Part shown: positions 6,716 through 14,286 of the stretch, piece after piece | Layout of the letters: each line of letters starts with the position of its first letter | Numbering within the stretch: the stretch's first letter is position 1 | NCBI GenBank assembly: GCA_000997945.1 | Contig: LCCP01000001.1 | Span: forward strand, 1 to 43,623 | Length of the DNA stretch: 43,623 nt | Origin: Parcubacteria group bacterium GW2011_GWC2_42_12 | Lineage (GTDB): Bacteria; Patescibacteriota; Patescibacteriia; Patescibacteriales; GWC2-42-12 | Reading direction: 5' to 3' | Translations under genes and position numbers: made by a program | The notes under the pieces: generated by a model | The model's input: the letters and a program-made list of their open reading frames with translations, nothing else | Told to the model about the DNA's origin: nothing | The model's database searches: none

Positions 6716-7524
6716 TTAATTCTTAATTCTATTCGCCTCCACCTCAACCGCGCCGCCGGGCTCGCCGTTGGCCGCCTCAAAATAAACGCTGACCGTCTGT
6801 TTTAAAATATGGTGGGCCACCACTCGGCCTTTCCTGCCCTCGAACTTAATTTCGCTGTCCAGGGGCGGAAGTTTCTCGGCTAGTTTCTTATAGCCGGCTT
6901 CTTCAAAAGATAAGCAGCACATCAGGCGGCCGCAAATGCCGGAAATTCTCTCCGAGCCGCGATGCGCGCATTGCTGCAGCCTAAAAACCGCCCGCAACAA
7001 AGCGGCCGGCCGCAATGGCCAAAATCGCCGCAGAATCTGGCTTCATCGCGAATGCCGATTTGCTGCAACCTTATACTCCGGCCGAAATGCTTAGTTAAAT
7101 CTTTTACTAGATCCCTGAAATCAACCCGGGAATCGGCAATAAAGGGGAAAGTAATTCTTAGATTATCAAAAGAATAATGCACATCCACTAATTTCATTGG
7201 CAGTTGATATTTTTCAATAACTCCCTTGCAATAGGCAAAATCATTTTTCTTTTGCCTGGCGTCGGGCAGTTTCTCAAAATCAGCCGCTGCCGCCTTTCTT
7301 ATAACTTTCTTTACGGCCACGGCGGCCGGATCCGCGGAGCCGGCCGTTGCTTTTTTGGCTGTTTCATCCATGGCCGGCAAATCAATAAAACCCATTACCC
7401 TGCCCAATTCCAGACCCAATTCGGTCTTAACAATAACTTGATCGCCAACGCCCAAAGCCAAATCGGCCGGATCAAAATTATATTTTTTATCCCAAGAGGC
7501 AAATTGTACCTGAACTACTTTCAT
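6716..7524 (-). pseudogene. ricT: RicT/PSP1-domain protein, interrupted by a frameshift
   Basis: The PSP1 protein starts at the ATG at 7524 (MKVVQVQFASWDKKYNFDP); the longer ORF start at 7671 runs through a foldback repeat and is rejected. Frame 1 covers the PSP1 domain up to RDEARFCGDFGHCGRPLCCGRFL, then ends in a wrong-frame tail. The next frame resumes with RLQQCAHRGSERISGICG and RLMCCLSFEEAG. Compared with the family as I remember it, about ten residues are missing at the junction (around 6985-7000), consistent with a ~28-29-base deletion rather than a single-base slip. In Firmicutes RicT (YaaT) works with RicA/RicF in RNA maturation. The Cys pairs typical of the family are all still coded. 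It could be a real lesion or an assembly error. Confidence 0.8.
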
Positions 7525-7540
7525 ATGATAATTCTCAGGG

Positions 7541-7645
7541 GCAAGCGGCTGAAATAAATAATTTTTGAAGCGAGGACTGACCGTTCGGCCGACCTTTTCT
7601 CTGTTCATATCCGTAGCGAAAAAATTATTTATTTCAGCCGCTTGC
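7541..7645. repeat. Foldback element, GCGAGGACTG family (copy B)
   Basis: Perfect 26-bp arms (GCAAGCGGCTGAAATAAATA...). The interior has GAAGCGAGGACTGACC (7567-7582) and TCCGTAGCGAAAAA. It fills the space between tsf and the real ricT start. Confidence 0.9.
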
Positions 7646-7674
7646 CTATCGGTTACAAAAAACTCTATCATTAT

Positions 7675-8472
7675 TTACAGACTATACCTGATAAACTTTT
7701 CCACTTTCACTTCGCCTAAAATATCCTGAACTTTCTTTTCATCATCTTTAATATACTCCTGTTTAACCAAGCAAACTTCTTCGTAAAATTTATTTAACTT
7801 ACCAATCATAATTTTATCAATCATCTTCTCCGGCTTGCCTTCTTTTACGAGTTGCGCTTTATAGATTTCTTTTTCTTTATTTAACTCTTCGACTAAAACG
7901 TCTGCCGGTCTGATATATCTTGGATTAGCGGCGGCAATCTGCATGGCTATTTCATAAGCGATATCGCTTTGGCCTTCTTTATCGAGCGCCGCTACTACGC
8001 CGATTTTTCCGCCCAGATGCGAATAAACCGCTACCGTACCGGCTGAATTTAGCATCTCATATTTCTTAATAGCCAATTTCTCGCCGATGACGCCGCTTAA
8101 AGCGTCAAGAGTATCTTTAACCGTAGGGCCGCCCATGTTTAAAACCATTAGTTCGGCCAAGTCTCTCGGCTGTTGAGCCATGATTAATTTCATGATCCGC
8201 TCGGCAAACTCTTGAAATTTTTCATTTCTAACCACGAAATCGGTTTCGGCGTTTATTTCTACGATATAACCGGTCTTAGTGTCGCCGCTTAAAGCAACTT
8301 TAATTAGGCCTTCGCCGGCCTCGCGGCCGCTCCGCTTAGCCGCCTTAGCCATGCCTTTTTTCCTTAAAATTTCCAGGGCTTTTTCAATGTCGCCGCCGGC
8401 TTCTGCCAAAGCTTTTTGGCAATCAACCATGCCGGCCCCGGATCTTTCGCGTAATAATTTTAATTTCTCCAT
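7675..8472 (-). CDS. tsf: Elongation factor Ts
   Basis: 265 aa. N-terminal UBA-like part with LRERSGAGMVDCQKAL and the nucleotide-exchange core (INAETDFVVRNEKFQEFAERI, about residues 74-94), then the dimerisation part and a C-terminal module. It acts in the cytoplasm to exchange GDP for GTP on EF-Tu. It follows rpsB on the same strand, the usual rpsB-tsf order, but a 150-base foldback repeat lies between them. No clear Shine-Dalgarno sequence precedes the ATG. Length is near the family norm. Confidence 0.97.
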   Translation of the reverse strand: MEKLKLLRERSGAGMVDCQKALAEAGGDIEKALEILRKKGMAKAAKRSGREAGEGLIKVALSGDTKTGYIVEINAETDFVVRNEKFQEFAERIMKLIMAQQPRDLAELMVLNMGGPTVKDTLDALSGVIGEKLAIKKYEMLNSAGTVAVYSHLGGKIGVVAALDKEGQSDIAYEIAMQIAAANPRYIRPADVLVEELNKEKEIYKAQLVKEGKPEKMIDKIMIGKLNKFYEEVCLVKQEYIKDDEKKVQDILGEVKVEKFIRYSL

Positions 8473-8482
8473 AATATGAAGC

Positions 8483-8634
8483 TGTCATTGCGAGGAGCGC
8501 CTTTAGCCCCGGGCTTGACCCGGGGGACGAAACAATCTCACGGACAAGAAGTTTAAGCTAAAATGGAAAATTTTGTTGCAATTCGCTATATGTGAGATTG
8601 CTTCGCTCCACTTCGTTTCGCTCGCAACGACAGA
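8483..8634. repeat. CATTGCGAG/GCAATCTC foldback repeat between rpsB and tsf
   Basis: Begins CTGTCATTGCGAGGAGC and ends CGCTCGCAACGACAG, with GAAACAATCTCACGG and GTGAGATTGCTTCG inside. The two halves pair over most of their length around a unique AT-rich centre. Members of the same family are at 10618-10762, 28467-28592, 33663-33857, 40480-40518 and 41009-41056. Confidence 0.85.
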
Positions 8635-8643
8635 GCTGTATTA

Positions 8644-9348
8644 TTATTTATTTTCTTTATTCGCGCTCATGGCCCTGCCTTCTAGAATCGCCTCTTTTAC
8701 TAATTCCATTACCAGCTTAATGCCCTTGGTCGCGTCGTCGTTAGCCGGAATTATATATTTAACTCCGTCCGGATTAACATTAGTATCGCAAACCGCCACC
8801 ACCGGAATCTTTTTCTTGATGGCTTCGGTAAAAGCGGTTTTTTCTTTTTTAATGTCCCAGATGAAGATAACATCAGGAGTTTTTGTTAAACTTACCAAAC
8901 CGCCGACATTAGTTTCCAGCTTAGCAATCTCGCGGTCAAAATCCAGCCGTTCTTTTTTAGTGTATTTATCCAGCTTGCCGCTGCTCCTTTTTTCCACTAA
9001 ATCCTTGAATTTTTTAACTAGGTTTCTGATGACGGCAAAATTGGTTAAAAAGCCGCCCAGCCAGCGCTCGCTTACATACGGCATGTTTATCTCCATCGCG
9101 ATTTTCTTCAGCGCGTTCTTAACCTGCATCTTAGTGCCAACCAATAAGATTGACTTGCCTTCGCTGGCCTGCTTCTTTAAATATTCCAAAGCTAGAGCCA
9201 GCTTGGTTTGAGTTTTCCTTAAATCAACGATGTGGATGCCCTTTCTTGAACCAAAAATAAAAGGCTCCATTTTCGGGTGCCATTTTGAAGTGCGATGCCC
9301 AAAGTGCATACCGGCCTTAAGCATCTCTTCAATTGAAGGTGTTTTCAT
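8644..9348 (-). CDS. rpsB: 30S ribosomal protein S2
   Basis: 234 aa. Typical S2 blocks: MLKAGMHFGHRTSKWHPKM, FIFGSRKGIHIVDLRKT, PYVSERWLGGFLTNF, FIWDIKKEKTAFTEA, VCDTNVNPDGVKYIIPANDDA and the C-terminal K-rich tail. It assembles late on the back of the small subunit. AAGGAAAAAAACT before the ATG gives a plausible ribosome site. First gene of the rpsB-tsf unit; a 100-base foldback (9365-9465) directly precedes it. Confidence 0.97.
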   Translation of the reverse strand: MKTPSIEEMLKAGMHFGHRTSKWHPKMEPFIFGSRKGIHIVDLRKTQTKLALALEYLKKQASEGKSILLVGTKMQVKNALKKIAMEINMPYVSERWLGGFLTNFAVIRNLVKKFKDLVEKRSSGKLDKYTKKERLDFDREIAKLETNVGGLVSLTKTPDVIFIWDIKKEKTAFTEAIKKKIPVVAVCDTNVNPDGVKYIIPANDDATKGIKLVMELVKEAILEGRAMSANKENK

Positions 9349-9364
9349 AGTTTTTTTCCTTTTC

Positions 9365-9465
9365 TCCAGCCCCAGTTTTTGCGGAAAAAAATAAATTAAC
9401 TTCTATTTAAGCTGTTTGGACATTAATTTTTAGTTTATCGTTTTTCCACGAAAACTGGGGCTGGA
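9365..9465. repeat. Foldback repeat directly upstream of rpsB
   Basis: Perfect 15-bp outer arms (TCCAGCCCCAGTTTT / AAAACTGGGGCTGGA) and inner GGAAAAA / TTTTTCC. The arm sequence matches the CAGCCCCAGTTT palindrome family of 21275 and 21442. It lies in the rpsB leader, 17 bases before the start codon, so folding would affect expression; whether it is regulatory is unknown. Confidence 0.85.
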
Positions 9466-9693
9466 TTAGCCTCTACTTCAAATCGCCCCGTCCGCCAGCC
9501 GGCGGATGCGAGACAAGGAAATTTATGAAGTAATGAGAGATTAATAAATTATTTAAAATAGCTACATCAGCTATTAAAATAGATTATAACATTATTTTAA
9601 ATCTGTCAACTAAAATTTCTTAACCTGTTAGAAAATATTTTCTAACTGGGCTTGCCAAAAATTATTTCTTATGTTAATCTAAAATCTGTTGAA

Positions 9694-9699
9694 TATAAT
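9694..9699 (+). promoter_or_regulatory. Possible -10 box before the structured RNA region
   Basis: TATAAT in GTTGAATATAATAGC, about 42 bases before the tRNA-like domain. No recognisable -35 (TATGTT at best). Confidence 0.35.
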
Positions 9700-9741
9700 A
9701 GCTTGAAAATTTCATTGAGGATTTTTCGTTCTTTTAGAATG

Positions 9742-10201
9742 GCGCGCGAAATGGCTGAAACGCCGGATCCCTCTCTAACAAGCAGGTTTCGGGTTCAAAT
9801 CCCGACGCGCGTCGATCCTAATTTTTGGGTAGTTTGGGATAATCCCGAAGGCAAACAAAGAAACCATCGCGACAGGTTAGCACGCGTTTGCCTCATGTGG
9901 CATGTAGTCATGTGGCTACCCAAAATTCAGCAACGGTGATTCGTGTGACATCCAACCGTTCTCGCCGAAAAAATCTAAAGAACGGAGCTTGCCAGTCTCA
10001 CCGTTGCCTTAATTTCAGGCAAGAGTATTGATGTCGAACTGTCTGTCGTAGTAAACGGCGCTTGGCCGCCCGGGCATGTACGATGGATAACCGCCACTTG
10101 CTCTTGCCTGTTCCATTCGCGAGCGTTGAAAAGCAGACACTATGTCCTTAGGACAGGGTGCGCAACATGCGAGGACGAAGTAGTTTGATTCAGCGCTCGC
10201 C
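9742..10201 (+). ncRNA. Candidate structured RNA with a tRNA-like 5' domain
   Basis: No convincing protein gene lies in 9490-10250. From left to right I see: a tRNA-like fold with 7-bp acceptor (GCGCGCG 9742 / CGCGCGT 9806) and a perfect T-arm (TCGGG-TTCAAAT-CCCGA); AATTTTTGGGTAG 9820 / CTACCCAAAATT 9916, enclosing GGGATAATCCC and GGCAAAC / GTTTGCC (9850/9886); GCAACGGTGA 9930 / TCACCGTTGC 9998, enclosing CCGTTCT / AGAACGG; CAGGCAAGAG 10016 / CTCTTGCCTG 10101; and GCGAGCG 10119 / CGCTCGC 10194, enclosing TGTCC..GGACA. Five consecutive perfect or near-perfect long stems over 460 bases are unlikely by chance. It does not match what I know of RNase P, tmRNA, SRP or 6S RNA. The strand is taken from the tRNA-like part. 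Confidence 0.5.
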
Positions 10202-10252
10202 TCCTCTATAAAATTTTCAAGCCGAAAAATCGTAAAAATTATTTTATATTTT

Positions 10253-10543
10253 ATGAAGAAAGACCTCCATCCCAAATATTATTCGGAAGCCAAAGTAACT
10301 TGCGCCTGCGGTAACGCGTTCACCACCGGCTCAACCTTGCCGGAGCTTAAGGTAGAAATATGTTCAATCTGCCATCCCTTCTACACCGGCAAACAAAAGT
10401 TAATTGATAGCGCCCGCCGCGTGGAGAAATTTAAAGCCAAAGTTGAAGCCAAAGCCAAAACTAAAACTACCCATAAGAGCAAACGAGCCAAACTCGTGGC
10501 CAAAACCAAAGCTAAAGCAGATAGAAAAACCGAAAAAAAGTAG
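10253..10543 (+). CDS. rpmE: 50S ribosomal protein L31
   Basis: 96 aa. Starts [10 protein letters not shown] and has the zinc-binding type cysteines (CACG near residue 18, [13 protein letters not shown] near 37), so this is the Cys-containing form. The core is followed by a lysine/alanine-rich tail of about 40 residues ([15 protein letters not shown]...), longer than in most bacteria and common in CPR ribosomal proteins. The 5' side is the structured RNA region; a strong terminator follows. Confidence 0.95.
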   Translation: MKKDLHPKYYSEAKVTCACGNAFTTGSTLPELKVEICSICHPFYTGKQKLIDSARRVEKFKAKVEAKAKTKTTHKSKRAKLVAKTKAKADRKTEKK

Positions 10544-10549
10544 CCATTT

Positions 10550-10616
10550 AAAACGGTTATTCTTTTCGTTGTGCTATAATATGCTTATAGCATAGCCGGA
10601 GGAATAACCGTTTTTT
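10550..10616 (+). terminator. Terminator after rpmE
   Basis: AAAACGGTTATTC / GAATAACCGTTTTTT form a 13-bp outer stem ending in a T-run; CTATAATATGCTTATAG can fold inside. Confidence 0.85.
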
Positions 10617-10617
10617 A

Positions 10618-10762
10618 ATGTCATTGCGAGGAGGAGCGACAGCGACGACGCGGCAATCTCTGGTTAAAAAGTACTAAAAATTTGAGCGGTAATAAAATTA
10701 TTAAAATATTTTGACCAGAGATTGCTTCGCCGTCTTGAGTACAAGGACGGCTCGCAATGACA
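10618..10762. repeat. CATTGCGAG/GCAATCTC foldback repeat before prfA
   Basis: ATGTCATTGCGAGGAGG at the left and CTCGCAATGACAAT at the right, with GGCAATCTCTGG and CCAGAGATTGC inside. It reaches to within ten bases of the likely prfA start. Confidence 0.85.
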
Positions 10763-10771
10763 ATGATAATT

Positions 10772-11806
10772 ATGTATTCGGCTATTAAACAAAAATTTAA
10801 AGATTTAGAGAACCGGCTAAGCGATGCGGCTGTAATCTCCGACCCGAAAAAGCTTAAAGAAATCTCCAGACAGTATAATGGGCTCAAAGAGATGATTGGG
10901 TTAATTTTAAAATTGGAAAAAAAACAGATCCAACTAAGCCAAAATGAAGAAATGATTAAATATGAGTCCGACATCGAGCTAGTAAAAATTGCCAAAGAGG
11001 AAATTCTAGGATTAAAACGGCAAAGCGAAGAATTAACCAATCAAATTGAAGCCGAACTCCACCCGGCCGACCCGAATGATAAAAAGAACGTCATTATGGA
11101 AATTAGGGCGGGCGCGGGCGGCGATGAATCGGCTCTATTCGCCGCCGAACTATTCCGGCTGTACTCAAGATTCGCCGAACGGCAGGGCGCCAAACTGGAA
11201 ATCCTCTCAACCAACCGCATCGGCATCGGCGGCTACAAAGAAATTATTTTCTCCATCGCCGGCCAGCATATCTATGGCGACCTGAAATATGAAGCCGGCA
11301 CGCACCGCGTGCAAAGAGTGCCGGAAACGGAAAAAGCCGGCCGCGTCCATACTAGCGCCGTAACCGTCGCGGTCATGCCCGAAGCCGAAGAAGTTGATCT
11401 GGAAATAAAACCGCCAGACATTAAAATTGACACTTTTTGCTCTTCCGGGCCGGGCGGACAAAGCGTTAATACGACTTATTCGGCTGTCAGAATCACCCAT
11501 CTGCCAACTAATTTAGTCGTTACCTGCCAAGACGAAAAATCACAGCATCAAAACCGTGAACAAGCCCTGCAAATCTTACGTTCTCGGCTCTTAGCCAAAA
11601 TGGAGGCAGAGAAACGCGCCAAGGAATCGGCCGAAAGAAAACAACAAATCGGTACGGGCGATCGCAGCGAAAAAATTCGCACTTATAATTTCCCCCAGGA
11701 TCGCTTTACCGATCATCGCCTGAAACAGAATTGGCACGGCCTCAGGAGGATTATGGACGGCGATATTGGGGAAATTATTAAAGCGCTTAAAAAAGTGACG
11801 AAATAA
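10772..11806 (+). CDS. prfA: Peptide chain release factor 1
   Basis: 344 aa from the ATG at 10772 ([16 protein letters not shown]), which fits the family start; the ORF track start lies in a repeat. It has the GGQ motif ([15 protein letters not shown]) that triggers peptide release and the class-1 release-factor blocks [25 protein letters not shown] and HTSAVTV. The tripeptide that reads UAA/UAG should lie in VMPEAEEVD-adjacent sequence. The GGQ glutamine is the substrate of PrmC, encoded next on the same strand, a common pairing. Confidence 0.95.
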   Translation: MYSAIKQKFKDLENRLSDAAVISDPKKLKEISRQYNGLKEMIGLILKLEKKQIQLSQNEEMIKYESDIELVKIAKEEILGLKRQSEELTNQIEAELHPADPNDKKNVIMEIRAGAGGDESALFAAELFRLYSRFAERQGAKLEILSTNRIGIGGYKEIIFSIAGQHIYGDLKYEAGTHRVQRVPETEKAGRVHTSAVTVAVMPEAEEVDLEIKPPDIKIDTFCSSGPGGQSVNTTYSAVRITHLPTNLVVTCQDEKSQHQNREQALQILRSRLLAKMEAEKRAKESAERKQQIGTGDRSEKIRTYNFPQDRFTDHRLKQNWHGLRRIMDGDIGEIIKALKKVTK

Positions 11807-11814
11807 TCAAATAA

Positions 11815-11925
11815 AGTTAAAAGTGTAAATATCAAAATGTAAAATGACAGTGTAAAATTAAAAGTTAAAATAATTTTACATTTTTAATTGTCATTTTTAT
11901 TTTTGCATTTTTCATTTTCAATTAT
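11815..11925. repeat. AT-rich intergenic repeat between prfA and prmC
   Basis: Repeats of AAAATGACA / TGTCATTTT and TTTTACATTTT on both strands; can fold back on itself. The stretch 40583-40675 has the same words (TTTTACATTTTGA). Confidence 0.7.
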
Positions 11926-11928
11926 TCC

Positions 11929-12903
11929 ATGACTATATCAGAATCTCTTAAGTTGGCCTCAAGCCAATTAAAGACAGGCCACATTAATAATCCGCATCTT
12001 GAGGCGGAAATTTTATTATCCGCTGTTTTAAAGAAGCCGCGCGAATTTATTCTGGCTCATGGAGAAGTACTACTGTCAAAAAAACAAATCACCAAATACC
12101 AGCGACTGCTTAAAAGACGGTTCGAGAGCGAGCCGATCGCTTATCTAATCAAACATAAAGAATTCTACGGACTGGATTTTATAGTCAACAAAAATGTCTT
12201 AATCCCCCGCCCGGAAACGGAATTACTGGTGGAAGAAACATTAAAGCTCATAACTCGTAGCTCGTCAACCTCGGCAAGCCGAAGGCCCGCTTCGACGCGT
12301 CGAAAACGAGGCGAGCGAGACGGGCAACCAGCAACTCTAATTGATGTCGGTACTGGTTCAGGTTGTATTATCATTACTCTGGCGAAATTATTGGGTCAAG
12401 AATTAAGAATTATGAATCATGAATTATGGGGAATTGATATTTCGGCTAAAGCTTTAGCCGCGGCTAAACAAAACGCCAAAATCCACGGAGTCGGCAAAAA
12501 AATAAAATTCCTCAAAGGCAATTTACTAAAACCAATTATTGATAATTCAAAATTCGTAATTAGTAATTCTAAATTCGTAATTCTGGCTAACCTGCCTTAT
12601 GGCTGGCCGGCCTGGAAAAATAATTACTCCCTGAATACTATCGGCTTGAAATTTGAACCTAAAATCGCGCTGTTTACTAATAAGCAAGGACTGGGGCTTT
12701 ATGAAAAATTATTTCGACAAATTAAGGGGTTGCGAGCCGCGAGTTGCAAGTTACGAGATATCCGCGTCTTATGCGAATTCGATCCGCGGCAAACCACGGC
12801 CATCAAACGACTTATCCAACGCGAACTACCTGAAGCTTGCTTGCAAATAAAAAAAGACCTGGCCGGTCTTAATCGTCTAGCAATTATAACTTTATCTTGC
12901 TAA
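11929..12903 (+). CDS. prmC: Release-factor glutamine methyltransferase, carrying several repeat-derived insertions
   Basis: 324 aa, longer than the usual ~280. The N-terminal helical domain is followed by a SAM-dependent methyltransferase: LIPRPETELLVEE, IDVGTGSGCIII (SAM loop) and LANLPYGWP, a variant of the NPPY motif. It methylates the GGQ glutamine of RF1, encoded just upstream. Four stretches look like translated intergenic repeats: SSSTSASRRPASTRRKRG (12250-12335), LRIMNHEL (12391-12430), DNSKFVISNSKFVI (12541-12587) and LRAASCKLRD (12728-12761). All keep the frame open and the main motifs survive, so the enzyme is probably active. The NLPY form with Leu is unusual. Confidence 0.9.
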   Translation: MTISESLKLASSQLKTGHINNPHLEAEILLSAVLKKPREFILAHGEVLLSKKQITKYQRLLKRRFESEPIAYLIKHKEFYGLDFIVNKNVLIPRPETELLVEETLKLITRSSSTSASRRPASTRRKRGERDGQPATLIDVGTGSGCIIITLAKLLGQELRIMNHELWGIDISAKALAAAKQNAKIHGVGKKIKFLKGNLLKPIIDNSKFVISNSKFVILANLPYGWPAWKNNYSLNTIGLKFEPKIALFTNKQGLGLYEKLFRQIKGLRAASCKLRDIRVLCEFDPRQTTAIKRLIQRELPEACLQIKKDLAGLNRLAIITLSC

Positions 12904-12934
12904 TGAACGGATAACGTTAAATCCGGCTTATCGC

Positions 12935-13414
12935 CTATTGAGTTGTGGTATTAATTCCGGCAGTGCCAGCTTTGGAGGTTGATTCTAGAAAGTAGCTGAT
13001 TTTATATTGAGTAGTATCGTTGGAAAAATAAAAATAACAAAAATTCGTCTGACCAGCGGTAACTACGCCATTAGCATCATGCGCTGGCTCCATCGCTGGC
13101 CAAAGCGGATCTACCGGTATGTTCACCAACACGCCATCGTCCAATAATGCTTTTCCCACATAAACAGTACTATCATCGGCTGTTAAACACTCGCCGGAGA
13201 TTGACAGCGGATAACCGGTTGGAGAATCATTCAAATACATCACCAGGGCTTTCTTGATGGTATTAATATCCTGCGCCCTAACCGCGTCTCTGGCGCCCAT
13301 TCTGGCGCCGTTGAAAGCTACTACGGCCAAAGTTGACAATAAACCGATAACCGCGATAACTACTAACAACTCAATCAAAGTGAAGCCCTTAACCCTGATT
13401 AATAACTTATTCAT
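12935..13414 (-). CDS. Type IV prepilin-like (pseudopilin) protein
   Basis: 159 aa. Class III leader MNKLLIRVKG cut before F, then the N-terminal helix FTLIELLVVIAVIGLLSTLAVVAF with the conserved Glu5. The following GARDAVRAQDINTIKKAL and a C-terminal part with two or three Cys (GECL, NFCYF) resemble GspG/PilA-like proteins of CPR bacteria. It would be processed by a prepilin peptidase and assembled into a pilus that could serve attachment to a host or DNA uptake. The gene stands alone; no pilus assembly genes are in the window. Confidence 0.88.
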   Translation of the reverse strand: MNKLLIRVKGFTLIELLVVIAVIGLLSTLAVVAFNGARMGARDAVRAQDINTIKKALVMYLNDSPTGYPLSISGECLTADDSTVYVGKALLDDGVLVNIPVDPLWPAMEPAHDANGVVTAGQTNFCYFYFSNDTTQYKISYFLESTSKAGTAGINTTTQ

Positions 13415-13523
13415 ATTATTGTTGATTACGCCCCTAAATTACAGTTTCCCTGGGGTAATTTTAATAACCTGTCATTATTATACCAGTTTTAAAATTATAG
13501 TAAAAGGGCCGGCTAATTATAAT

Positions 13524-13555
13524 AAAAAGTCGCTCTGAATTCAGAACGACTTTTT
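13524..13555 (-). terminator. Bidirectional-type terminator after rplY
   Basis: AAAAAGTCG..TTCTGAATTCAGAA..CGACTTTTT is almost a perfect palindrome with T-runs on both strands. It lies 24 bases after the rplY stop. Confidence 0.8.
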
Positions 13556-13578
13556 ATTATATCAAGTCGGCGATAAAG

Positions 13579-14274
13579 TTATTTCTTTGCTTCCGCGGGT
13601 TTAGCCGGCTTATCTCCTGGTTTGGCTTCTTTCTTAACTTCTGGCTCTTGGCCCTCGGCTACTGGCGCGCCTTCGGCCGGCGCGGCTTCAACCGGCTTCG
13701 GCGCTTCCACTTCAACCTTAGTTTCAACCACGCCAATCACGGCTTCGTTAGTCGCGCTGGCCAATTCTACGCCTTGAGGCAGGATTAAATCATGCAATCT
13801 GATAAATTGATCAAAATTTTCTAATTTAGAAATATCAGCTTCAATGTGGCTGACCAAGTCTCCGGGCAAGCAGCTAACTTTAACCATATCCATATTCTTC
13901 ACCAAGGTTCCGCCCAAATCCTTCACCGCCTTGGCTTCGCCGACAAAATGCAAAGGAATTTCCGCGGAAATCTTCTTGGTCATATCCACCCGATAGAAAT
14001 CAATATGGATAATATTATCAGTCAAACCGTCTCGCTGAATGTCTTTAACAATAACTTTAACCTCAGGATCGCTGCCAATCGACAAATCAACCAGGTTAAA
14101 CTCGCCGGCTATGCGGAAAGCTTTGGCAAAATCGTGTTTTTTCACTTTGATGCTCTTATTGACCGCGCCGGAACCATAAATAACCGCCGGAATAAAACCG
14201 CTCTCTCTAACGGCCTTGGGCTTACCATTAGTTTGATTGCGCGGTTCGGCTTTCAATTGTACTTTAGTTTTCAT
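13579..14274 (-). CDS. rplY: 50S ribosomal protein L25/CTC
   Basis: 231 aa. The L25 domain (KVQLKAEPRNQTNGKPKAVR at the start; VIYGSGAVNKS; IHIDFYRVD) is followed by a TL5/CTC-type C-terminal beta domain (EIPLHFVGEAKAVKDLGG) and an Ala/Pro/Glu/Lys-rich tail of about 45 residues. It binds 5S rRNA. It is the downstream partner of the RodA/FtsW gene; only 12 bases separate them, so they are probably co-transcribed. Confidence 0.95.
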   Translation of the reverse strand: MKTKVQLKAEPRNQTNGKPKAVRESGFIPAVIYGSGAVNKSIKVKKHDFAKAFRIAGEFNLVDLSIGSDPEVKVIVKDIQRDGLTDNIIHIDFYRVDMTKKISAEIPLHFVGEAKAVKDLGGTLVKNMDMVKVSCLPGDLVSHIEADISKLENFDQFIRLHDLILPQGVELASATNEAVIGVVETKVEVEAPKPVEAAPAEGAPVAEGQEPEVKKEAKPGDKPAKPAEAKK

Positions 14275-14286
14275 GCAATTGTCTTA

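Noticed and set aside
7525-7671. N-terminal extension of RicT in the ORF track
   Set aside because: It is the translation of foldback copy B; the PSP1 family starts at MKVVQVQF (7524).
9652-9939. 95-aa plus-strand ORF
   Set aside because: It overlaps the tRNA-like and stem-loop region, shows no family motif, and its composition follows the RNA stems; it is probably not a gene.
9742-10201. Divergent tmRNA
   Set aside because: The tRNA-like half has both acceptor strands adjacent, unlike one-piece tmRNA, and the only tag-like frame (GCA AAC AAA GAA ... TAG, ANKETIATG) does not end in the usual hydrophobic residues. Not excluded without Rfam.
10015-10275. 86-aa minus-strand ORF antisense to the rpmE start
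   Set aside because: It spans two long RNA-like stems and runs into rpmE; no domain is seen and its start lacks support.
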